In this document: positions 1-5,675 of the stretch, in pieces | Layout: the number at the start of each line of letters is the position of its first letter | Numbering within the stretch: the first letter of the stretch is position 1 | DNA from: Synechococcus sp. GFB01 | Lineage (GTDB): Bacteria > Cyanobacteriota > Cyanobacteriia > PCC-6307 > Cyanobiaceae | DNA: 5,675 bases | Direction of reading: 5' to 3' | Assembly (NCBI RefSeq): GCF_001039265.1 | Contig: NZ_LFEK01000052.1 | Span: forward strand, 8,069 to 13,743 | Position numbers and translations under genes: made by a program | The notes under the pieces: generated by a model | What the model was told of the DNA's origin: nothing | Databases searched by the model: none | Seen by the model: the letters and a program-made list of their open reading frames with translations, nothing else

Positions 1-637
<637 letters not shown>

Positions 638-769
638 AACACTCGAGCTCTAAGAGCAGCGGCGATGCCGTTGCCAGCTGATTTCCAGAGGCGAGATGAT
701 GCTGAGCGATCAGAAATCATTGGCCTAACCTATGCAGTTCTCAGGGTTCACCTGGGGATGAAGCGACTA
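638..769 (+). other. 23S-5S internal transcribed spacer
   Basis: These 132 nt separate the two rRNA genes and contain no tRNA and no credible reading frame. Two possible processing stems are visible. One pairs GCAGCGGC (656-663) with GCCGTTGC (667-674) across a 3-base gap, so the innermost pairs probably open. The other pairs TGATTTC (679-685) with GAAATCA (713-719). That these stems guide rRNA maturation is inference. Confidence 0.75.
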
Positions 770-886
770 TCCTGGTGTCCATGGCGCAGTGGAACCACTC
801 CGAACCATCTCGAACTCGGCTGTGAAACGCTGCAGCGCCGACGATATTTGGGGGCAGCCCCCTGAGAAAATAGGTCGATGCCAGGT
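770..886 (+). rRNA. rrf: 5S ribosomal RNA
   Basis: This 117-nt gene starts with TCCTGGTGTCCATGGCG and ends with GATGCCAGGT. The two ends pair as the closing helix I, CCTGGTGTC with GATGCCAGG, all nine positions pairing with two G-T wobbles. The internal GGAACCACTCCGAACCATCT and CGAACTCGGCTGTGAAAC segments match the conserved 5S loop B/C region, and the general form matches cyanobacterial 5S genes. It lies downstream of the 23S gene on the same strand, as expected for the third member of the rrn operon. The ends may be off by one or two bases. Confidence 0.95.
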
Positions 887-950
887 AAAATCTTCATTCT
901 GTCGATGCGTCATACCGCCTAATGATTCTGCATCCAGGCGGATGCCGAAG

Positions 951-975
951 AAGCCACCCGCTCGGGTGGCTTTTT
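951..975 (+). terminator. Rho-independent terminator of the rRNA operon
   Basis: AAGCCACCC (951-959) pairs perfectly with GGGTGGCTT (964-972) around a GCTC loop, and the stem runs straight into TTTTT. It lies 65 nt after the 5S gene. A weaker hairpin, CCGCCT (915-920) with AGGCGG (936-941), precedes it. On the opposite strand the same stem is followed only by a broken T tract (TTCTTC), so it may also weakly stop transcripts converging from the minus-strand operon. Confidence 0.92.
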
Positions 976-1017
976 ATTGGCTGGCGTCGGCAGAGGCCGG
1001 CGCCGGTGGACCTCCGC

Positions 1018-1446
1018 TCACCACCTGTGACCATGAATCTGATGCCATTGGCCCGCCAGCCGTTGCCAGATTCGCGCTTCGCTGCAGCGTGAGGTGACCG
1101 CCTCCCCGTTGTAGACGGGTTGCGTGTGGCGCGCATCACTCAGCGCGACGCCGTTCTCGTCAACCCTGTGCGTTGTCGTCCAGCCAGCGCAGGTTCGGCC
1201 TGGCCCTGCTCACCGGCACGGCAGCGGATGAGTGTTCCAGCTCTCTGTGGATCCCGAAATGGAACCGGTGCACTGACATCGCCTCCACGACCAGGCCGCC
1301 GGTTTTAGCTTCGAGCCAACTCAGATCGGGCCTGCACTATCGCCTGTCGGTCCTCAGTCTCTCCGCACCACGTTGTCGAGCTTGGCCTGGTTGATCGCCA
1401 GGATCCCACGATCGCGGGAGTCTTCGGGCAGAGCCACCCCACTCAT
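1018..1446 (-). pseudogene. Decayed NTF2-like / CaMKII association-domain-like gene
   Basis: Three pieces of one roughly 140-residue protein can be read across different frames. Piece 1 (1446-1357) begins ATG, overlaps the mtnC stop as ATGA, and contains ILAINQAKLDNVVRRD, which then meets TGA. Piece 2 (about 1352-1160) gives CRPDLSWLEAKTGG and VEAMSVHRFHFGI, interrupted by an in-frame TAG at 1339-1337. Piece 3 (about 1164-1018) contains SEARIWQRLAGQWHQIHGHR and ends TGA. From memory of the SnoaL/CaMKII-AD group (NTF2 fold), the usual pattern is a start like AINQ.LLDAI..GDW, then LC.PDL..FEPEA.G, VEG..FHRFYFDL and a final ETRVW.R..G.W..VHFHRS. The order and spacing fit. Piece 1 to piece 2 is explained by one missing G (TGGAGG read as TGAGG), which also creates the TGA. 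The TAG would need a separate base change. The full span, 429 nt, suits an intact family member. The family assignment is by eye, so a related SnoaL/DUF4440 protein is possible. Transcription would come from the mtn genes. Confidence 0.6.
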
Positions 1447-2182
1447 GGCTGGATCAGCAGGGTGCTGTAATCGCTGATCTTTTCAAACTGACCCGAATCC
1501 CGCTGGGGATTGCCGGGCCTGTCGCTGAACAGCACGGCCATCCCGCTGCGACAGGCAGCCTCGCACTCCGGCAGGGAGTCGCTGATGAACAACACGGCTG
1601 CCGGATCGACCCCCATGGCATCGGCGATGTGCCGGTAGCTTCCGCTCTCCTGCTTCGGCCCCGTGCGGCTGTCAAACCAGTGGCTGAACAATGAGCGCAG
1701 ATCGCCGCCGCTGCAGTGCCCATAGAGCAGCTGCTGCGCAGGCACTGATCCCGAGGAATAGCCGCCAGCACCACCCCACTGCCGTGCCAGCGGTGCAGCG
1801 CTTCAGCAACATCATCGAACAGCGGTGCCAGCAGTTCTCCGCTGGCGTAGCCGGCCTTCCAGATCAGGCCCTGCAGGTCCTTGAGCGCCGGCAGTTTGCG
1901 GTCCTGTCGGATCAGCAGCTGCAGGTAGGGCACCAACACCAGCCCCTCCGACGCTCGATCCTGCTGCAACAGCGCCACGGCCTCGGGGTCGGCGTCGCGC
2001 AGCCAGGCTTCCTGGACAGCATTCAGCAGCCGGATCACGTCTGGATCACGTTCGTGCTCCTGCACGTACGACGGGAGCTGTGCTGCAGCGAAGGGAAACA
2101 GCGTCTCGGCCACGAAGTGCACCGGGCAGGTCGTGCCCTCGATGTCGAGCAGGAGGTGGCTGATGCCGCGGAAGGGTTGCAT
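1443..2182 (-). CDS. mtnC: Enolase-phosphatase E1 (methionine salvage), with one frameshift
   Basis: MtnC is a cytoplasmic HAD-superfamily enzyme. It enolises and then dephosphorylates 2,3-diketo-5-methylthiopentyl-1-phosphate to acireductone in methionine salvage. Reading from ATG 2182 gives HAD motif I as LLLDIEGTTCP (nucleophile Asp13, Glu15). The frame then breaks at about 1760: one base is missing after GCG GC, and the second frame continues YSSGSVPAQQLLYGH (motif II). It goes on to SRTGPKQESGSY with the motif III lysine (about 177) and FISDSLPECEAA (motif IV, Asp about 202), ending TGA at 1445-1443. The repaired protein is 246 residues, a normal length with all four HAD motifs. Without repair the N-terminal frame runs on out of phase to 1454 and loses motifs II-IV. 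mtnB lies 66 nt upstream. No clear Shine-Dalgarno site is seen before the start. Whether the missing base is a sequencing error or a real mutation cannot be told from the sequence alone. Confidence 0.9.
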
Positions 2183-2248
2183 CGGGATCGTGTGGTGGCA
2201 GCGGGAGGCAGAGGGCCTGGCTTTCCCAGGGGGGATGGGGTGATGGCT

Positions 2249-2910
2249 TCAGCCGCGCAGCGCCGCCAGCAGCAGCTGCCGCCAGTGCTGTTCCAGCAGG
2301 AATTCCAGGATCTCCAGATGCCGGCGGGCCTCGTCGAGATTCTTGCCCCAGGCGTACAGACCATGCCCCGCGATCAGCAACCCCTGCGGCGCCGTGCCCA
2401 GATGGGGCCTGGCCAGGTCACTCAGGCGCTGCAGGTTCTGGTCGTTGGCCAGTACCGGCAGGCGTATCGAACTGGTGTGGCTCCGGATTCCTTGGAGCCC
2501 CTTGAGCATTTCCAGATCGCGCAGTTCCAGCCAGGCCACGGTCGCATCAGCCTGGGGGCCATAGTGCTGGGAGAGCAGCGTCCCCGCCTGGGAGTGGGTG
2601 TGGAGCACCGCTCCGGCGCCGGCACACTCCACGATGGCCAGGTGCAACAGGGTCTCGGCGCTGGCCTGCCCCTCGCCGCGCACCACTCCACCAGCGCCGT
2701 TCACCACGATCAGGTCCTCCGGACGCACCGTGCCCTTGTCGACGCCGCTGGGGGCCATCAGCAGCTGCAGGGCTCCCGGCTCAGCAGGCAGCTGAAATTG
2801 CCGCCGGTGCCATCGCACCAGCCGCGGCCGTGGATGGCCGCCATGGCGGCAGAGAGTTGCTGGGCAAGCAGGCCTGTCGCAGCTGGTTCGGGCATCGCGG
2901 TGCCAGCCAT
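2249..2910 (-). CDS. mtnB: Methylthioribulose-1-phosphate dehydratase, with one frameshift
   Basis: MtnB is a zinc-dependent class II aldolase-fold enzyme. It dehydrates 5-methylthioribulose-1-phosphate to the diketo compound that MtnC uses next. ATG 2910 starts 3 nt after the mutM stop (TGA GCG ATG) and opens a frame with GRGWCDGTGGNFS, the conserved N-terminal motif of the family. At 2770 one C is missing from what should be CCCC (REP-LQLL). The following frame gives LLMAPSGVDKG, SAETLLHLAIVE, AVLHTHSQAG (zinc ligands about His104 and His106) and LLIAGHGLYAWGK (third zinc His about 183), ending TGA. The repaired length is 220 residues, typical of the family. ATG 2895 is an alternative start. 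A longer frame in the second phase starts upstream at 2935, but its first ~50 codons are out-of-phase sequence overlapping mutM and should be discarded. Translation is probably coupled to mutM. Confidence 0.9.
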
Positions 2911-2913
2911 CGC

Positions 2914-3771
2914 TCAATGCTGGCAGTTCGGGCACCAGTGGGTGCTGCGGCCTGCCAGCCTGTCGCGGCGGATCGGCGTGCCGCAGCTGCGACAGGGCTG
3001 GCCAGCCCGTCGATAGACCAGCGCCACGCCGCCGTAGTTGCCGTTGGTGCCGGTCAGGTCGCGGAAGTCGCTGAAGGTGGTGCCTCCCTCACCGATGCTT
3101 CGCTCCAGCACCTCCACCAGGGCGACTCTCAGGGCCTCCAGGCGAGTCTGGCCGAGCCGGCCGCTGGGGGTGTGGGGCCGGATCCCGGCGGCGAAGAGGG
3201 ATTCATCGGCATAGATGTTCCCCACCCCGGCCACCAGACGCTGATCCAGCAGGGCGTTCTTGATCGGGCGCCGCGATCCCCGCAGCCGTTCACGCAGGCT
3301 GCGGGAGCTGAAGGCCGCGCTGAACGGTTCAGGGCCCAGCGCCTGCAGTCCGGTGATCACCGTCTCCGGTGCCAGCGCGGGCGGTACCCACCACATCTGG
3401 CCGAAGCTGCGCGTGTCGACGAACCGCAGTTCCTGGCCCTGGGCGTTCCAGAACTGCACTCGGGTGTGGGCACAGGGGGGCTGGGGCCCATCCAGCCAGA
3501 GAAACTGGCCGGTCATCCGCAGATGCACGCCCCAGTGGCCGGCATCGATGTGACTCTCGCCGTGGGGGCGCTGCAGACGGCCCAGCAGATACTTGCCCCG
3601 CCGCTGCCAGCCATCCACGACACAGCCGCGGAGAGCTGCGCAGAAGGTCTGGGGATCGGCGGGGTGGGCGATGGCCCGGGTCCGAAGCACCGCCACCCGC
3701 TCGATCGCAAAGCCGCGGGTGCATTGCTCGAGCCCGCGACGCACGGTTTCCACCTCGGGGAGTTCCGGCAC
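2914..3771 (-). CDS. mutM: Formamidopyrimidine-DNA glycosylase
   Basis: This bifunctional base-excision repair enzyme (Fpg) removes 8-oxoguanine and ring-opened purines and cleaves the abasic site. The 285-residue frame is intact. It begins with PELPEVETVRRGL, so after Met removal the catalytic Pro and the following Glu are in place. The conserved lysine is in QRRGKYLLGRL (Lys60). HLRMTGQF is the intercalation-loop region. The helix-two-turn-helix segment carries VAGVGNIYADESLF (Asn185). The C-terminal zinc finger is formed by Cys260, Cys263, Cys280 and Cys283 (C-x2-C-x16-C-x2-C). The start is GTG at 3771, because the mature N-terminus must be Pro-Glu. In a photosynthetic cell the substrate load comes from reactive oxygen made by the photosystems. 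It is the first gene of a likely unit with mtnB and mtnC and lies 120 nt downstream of psaE. It is the only multi-domain gene in the window with no sign of a frame break. Confidence 0.97.
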   Translation of the reverse strand: MPELPEVETVRRGLEQCTRGFAIERVAVLRTRAIAHPADPQTFCAALRGCVVDGWQRRGKYLLGRLQRPHGESHIDAGHWGVHLRMTGQFLWLDGPQPPCAHTRVQFWNAQGQELRFVDTRSFGQMWWVPPALAPETVITGLQALGPEPFSAAFSSRSLRERLRGSRRPIKNALLDQRLVAGVGNIYADESLFAAGIRPHTPSGRLGQTRLEALRVALVEVLERSIGEGGTTFSDFRDLTGTNGNYGGVALVYRRAGQPCRSCGTPIRRDRLAGRSTHWCPNCQH

Positions 3772-3833
3772 CGGCTGGGGCAGAGCAGGAGCTCAGGCTG
3801 CCACAGCGCTCAGCCTGCGGCCGCACAGCAGAA

Positions 3834-3860
3834 CCCCCGACCTGCCAGGCAGGCCGGGGG
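3834..3860 (-). terminator. GC-rich hairpin between psaE and mutM, possible psaE terminator
   Basis: A near-perfect inverted repeat pairs CCCCCG and CCTGCC (3834-3846) with GGCAGG and CGGGGG (3848-3860), with one A-C mismatch. It starts 31 nt after the psaE stop. On the minus strand the stem is followed by TTCTGCTGT, a poor U tract. It could therefore terminate or attenuate psaE transcripts, or protect the 3' end of an abundant psaE message while letting some read-through into mutM. Confidence 0.5.
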
Positions 3861-3891
3861 GGATGGTGGTTCGTGGGAAGGTCTGAAGGAA

Positions 3892-4107
3892 TCAGGCCTT
3901 CTCGAGCTCGGCTTCGGCGAAGTTGTTGGGTGTTTGGATCCGTCCCCCTTCGGAGCCGCTGAAACCGCTGTAGTTCACCTTCTCGAAGCGAACCACCACG
4001 GGATAGCGGATGCCGGAGGTGTCGATCGAGGCGACAGTGCCGACTTCGTTGAACCAGTAGGACTCGGGACGCTTGATGCGCACCTTGTCGCCGCGGGAGA
4101 TGGCCAT
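3892..4107 (-). CDS. psaE: Photosystem I reaction centre subunit IV (PsaE)
   Basis: PsaE is a small SH3-fold extrinsic subunit on the cytoplasmic (stromal-equivalent) side of photosystem I. It stabilises ferredoxin docking and supports cyclic electron flow. The 71-residue product begins [20 protein letters not shown], continues with [20 protein letters not shown] and ends [11 protein letters not shown], matching the family along its length. The Arg at residue 40 (Arg39 in Met-less numbering of Synechocystis PsaE), implicated in ferredoxin interaction, is present. The loop [16 protein letters not shown] is about two residues longer than the Synechocystis version as I recall it. ATG 4107 is chosen because the conserved family N-terminus starts there. 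The open frame extends upstream to 4215, but that part has no PsaE similarity and is probably 5' untranslated. No strong Shine-Dalgarno site is visible. The gene is divergent from the unknown gene at 4248. Confidence 0.98.
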   Translation of the reverse strand: MAISRGDKVRIKRPESYWFNEVGTVASIDTSGIRYPVVVRFEKVNYSGFSGSEGGRIQTPNNFAEAELEKA

Positions 4108-4247
4108 CGCTGGGCTGGGTTTCGGGTGGCTGCCAAACGGACGATACCCGCCATGGCGGCTGCGGAAGGATGGGGCGTCACGATTCGTCGCCCTTGGCCG
4201 GGGCCATGGGAGCATCGCGCCGGTTCCCCTGTCCGCCGCATTCGCTG
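4108..4247. promoter_or_regulatory. Divergent intergenic region between psaE and the unknown gene
   Basis: These 140 nt must hold the psaE promoter and probably that of the + strand gene. I see no convincing -35/-10 pair. A TATCGT on the minus strand (rc of 4142-4147) is a weak -10 candidate for psaE, 35-40 nt ahead of its start. A perfect 12-bp palindrome CCGCCATGGCGG lies at 4148-4159, next to that candidate, and could be an operator. That role is inference only. Confidence 0.35.
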
Positions 4248-5287
4248 ATGGTTTCCCTGGAGGCGACGACCCCGCCGCTGCTCAACCTGGAGCTGCCCGA
4301 TCCCGACAGCGACACCATCAGCACGATGGAGTTCCTGGCCCGGCTCGAGGAGGCCTGGGCGGTGTGCGATCGCTTCGACCTGCAGACCGAGATCTGGCGC
4401 GGGCGGATCCTGCGGGCCGTGCGCGACCGGGAGAAGCGTGGCGGCGAAGGGCGGGGCACCGGCTTTCTGCAGTGGCTCCGCGAACGCGAGATCAGCAAGA
4501 CCCGGGCCTACACCCTCATCCAGCTGGCCGAATCCGCCTCCAGCCTGGTGGGAGGGGGCCTTCTGGAGGAGACCAGCGTCAACAACTTCTCCAAGCGCGC
4601 TTTCCTGGAGACGGCCCAGGCCGATCCGGAGGTGCAGCAGCTGATCTCCGAGGCCGCCAATGAAGGCCAGCAGATCACCCGCAAGCAGGTGCGGCGGCTC
4701 GCCGATGAGTTCACCGCTGCCACCAGCCGCTGCTGCCTGAGGAGATCCGCCAGCGCACCGCCGAGAACCTGCTGCCGCCCAGGGCGGTGGCGCCGCTGGT
4801 CAGGGAGCTGGCCAAGCTGCCGGAGGAGCAGCAGCAGGATCTGCGCCGGGTGCTGCGGGAGGAGCCTGAGCTGGACCGGGTCAGGGATGTGACCCATACG
4901 GCCCGCTGGCTGAGCAGGGCTGCGGAGGCCGGCCTGGCGGTGCGGGCGTTTCAGAGCGATCGGCTCGATTTCGACAAGGCGCTGCAGGAGGCCCAGCGGC
5001 TCGATGCGCTGGGGCTGCTCGCCGATGCGGTGGCGCAGGCTCAGGCGCTGGAGAGCGCCGTGCTCAAGCTGCACACCAGCTGGCGACGGTTGGGCGGTCT
5101 GCAGGAACGGCTCTGGCTGGAGAGCGGCAGCAGCACACCGCACCTGCGCGAGCTCCTCACCGCCCTGCAGTCGCTCAGCGGCAGCACGCTGCGGGTGTCG
5201 CTGGGTGAGCTCGCCGGTGGCAAGCGGGTGCGGTTGCAACTGGTGGAGGAATCCCCCGAGCAACTGGAGGCTCCGCCTCTGCCCTGA
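4248..5287 (+). CDS. Conserved-looking protein of unknown function, with one frameshift
   Basis: I do not recognise a named family. ATG 4248 gives [20 protein letters not shown] and a mainly helical, charged, Leu/Gln/Glu-rich protein with no signal peptide or membrane segment. Residues ~72-97 ([20 protein letters not shown]) resemble the short helix-turn-helix-like stretch of phage or plasmid DUF3102-type proteins. A second basic segment, [15 protein letters not shown], is at ~141-155. DNA binding is therefore possible but unproven. After Ser160 (4725-4727) the frame breaks: one base is missing near AGCC-GCTGCTG. The next frame continues [20 protein letters not shown], then a helical C-terminal half ([35 protein letters not shown]), to TGA at 5285-5287. 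The repaired length is 346 residues. Sense-like amino acid use in both halves and a clean join support one gene. An in-frame upstream ATG at 4170 exists, but that stretch reads like non-coding leader. The gene is divergent from psaE and followed after 98 nt by recQ. If the break is real, the product would be a short ~180-residue protein ending out of phase. Confidence 0.75.
4366..4373. repeat. HIP1 octamer GCGATCGC
   Basis: This is one exact copy of the highly iterated palindrome of many cyanobacterial genomes, inside the unknown gene. Partial forms (CGATCGC at about 3700, GCGATCGG at about 4957) are also present. It supports a cyanobacterial origin, but a single copy is weak evidence on its own. 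Confidence 0.5.
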
Positions 5288-5385
5288 CCGGCCCGGGACC
5301 GGCCGGACGGCCGATGCGTTGCACTGCCAGGCTCTATCCCTGGGGCCGGCTACCCTGGTGAGGCACTATCCGTGGTGTCTGCTGC
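5288..5385 (+). promoter_or_regulatory. Intergenic region ahead of recQ
   Basis: This 98-nt gap begins with a GC-rich inverted-repeat stretch (CCGGCCCGGGACCGGCCGG, 5288-5306) without a T tract, so it is not a convincing terminator. TACCCT at 5351-5356, preceded by GGC and lying 30 nt before the recQ start, has the look of a picocyanobacterial -10 box. The nearest TTGCAC (5319-5324) is too far away (26 nt) to serve as its -35. The assignment is tentative. Confidence 0.3.
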
Positions 5386-5675
5386 GTGGTCGATCCGCTC
5401 GAGCAGGCGTTGCAGCGTCACTTCGGCTGGGCCGGCTTCCGCCCGGGTCAGCGGCCGGTGGTGGAGGCCCTGCTGGCTGGCCGCGACTGTCTGGCGGTGC
5501 TGCCCACCGGCGGCGGCAAGTCGCTGTGCTTTCAGCTTCCGGCCCTGGTGCGGGAGGGGCTGGTGCTGGTGGTCTCCCCCTGGTGGCCGATGCAGGACCA
5601 GGTGCGCCAGCTGCAGCAGCGCGGCATTGCCTGCACCGGGGCCTGGGCGGGCCCGCTGGCAGGAGCTGCGCAGCA
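5386..5675 (+). CDS. recQ: RecQ-family ATP-dependent DNA helicase, N-terminal part (partial)
   Basis: RecQ helicases unwind DNA 3'->5' and act in recombinational repair and restart of stalled forks. The frame starts at GTG 5386, the first start codon after an in-frame TGA at 5359-5361. Motif 0 is visible as HFGWAGFRPGQRPVVEALLA, with the adenine-contacting Gln at residue 22. Motif I (Walker A) is LPTGGGKSLCFQLPAL, with Lys45. Motif Ia, normally close to SPLVALMQDQ, reads SPWWPMQDQ (residues 64-72). Three bases appear to be missing there (one C of a C run, and CT further on), which together restore the frame. After residue ~80 (QQRGIACTG) the translation looks less like RecQ. An alternative phase from 5648 reads RARWQELRS, which suggests one more indel. 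The gene runs off the right edge before the DEAH box, so only about 96 residues are seen. Confidence 0.88.
   Translation, partial: MVDPLEQALQRHFGWAGFRPGQRPVVEALLAGRDCLAVLPTGGGKSLCFQLPALVREGLVLVVSPWWPMQDQVRQLQQRGIACTGAWAGPLAGAAQ

Noticed and set aside
1691..3016. A 441-codon open frame on the + strand opposite mtnC, mtnB and the end of mutM.
   Set aside because: Same reason: the minus-strand genes explain this DNA, and the translation is low-complexity Gln/Arg-rich with no conserved motif.
2830..4248. A 472-codon open frame on the + strand opposite mutM and psaE.
   Set aside because: It is antisense to two genes with unmistakable motifs. Long opposite-strand frames are common in GC-rich coding DNA, and its product shows no recognisable family.
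4727..4735. Programmed ribosomal -1 frameshift in the unknown gene.
   Set aside because: There is no slippery heptamer at the junction, and other genes in the window show similar single-base losses, so error is the simpler reading.
5319..5356. A sigma70-type promoter for recQ from TTGCAC and TACCCT.
   Set aside because: The spacing is 26 nt, too long for a standard promoter. Only the TACCCT is kept as a weak -10 candidate.

Overview
The window looks like a picocyanobacterial chromosome (Synechococcus/Cyanobium type). It carries psaE, a photosystem I subunit, in a very GC-rich setting, together with cyanobacterial-type 23S and 5S rRNA genes and one HIP1 octamer (GCGATCGC). The genus is inferred from gene content and composition, not from a database match.

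Layout: (1) Positions 1-637 are the 3' end of a 23S rRNA gene on the + strand. They are followed by a 132-nt spacer, the 5S rRNA gene (770-886) and a strong intrinsic terminator (951-975) that closes the rrn operon. (2) Converging on it from the minus strand is a run of genes read psaE -> mutM -> mtnB -> mtnC -> a decayed NTF2-fold (CaMKII association-domain-like) gene. A GC-rich hairpin separates psaE from mutM. The mutM, mtnB, mtnC and pseudogene frames are tightly packed (3-nt gap, 66-nt gap, ATGA overlap) and look like one transcription unit. (3) Divergent from psaE, on the + strand, is a roughly 346-residue protein of unknown function with possible helix-turn-helix segments. After a 98-nt gap comes the 5' end of a recQ-type DNA helicase, cut by the window edge.

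How the genes work together: MtnB and MtnC catalyse consecutive steps of the methionine salvage pathway (methylthioribulose-1-phosphate -> diketo intermediate -> acireductone), which recycles the methylthioadenosine left by polyamine synthesis. MutM removes oxidised purines such as 8-oxoguanine. PsaE sits on the cytoplasmic side of photosystem I, where ferredoxin docks. The rRNA operon is the unrelated neighbour.

The most notable property of the window is that four conserved genes (mtnB, mtnC, the unknown gene and recQ) each show small net base losses. Three of these break the frame, while the rest of each protein keeps its conserved motifs. This looks more like residual indel error in the assembly than decay. 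The NTF2-like remnant is different: it has an additional in-frame TAG and more divergence, so it is more likely a true pseudogene. I do not see a clearly new biological system here. The least explained intact-looking locus is the unknown gene divergent from psaE.
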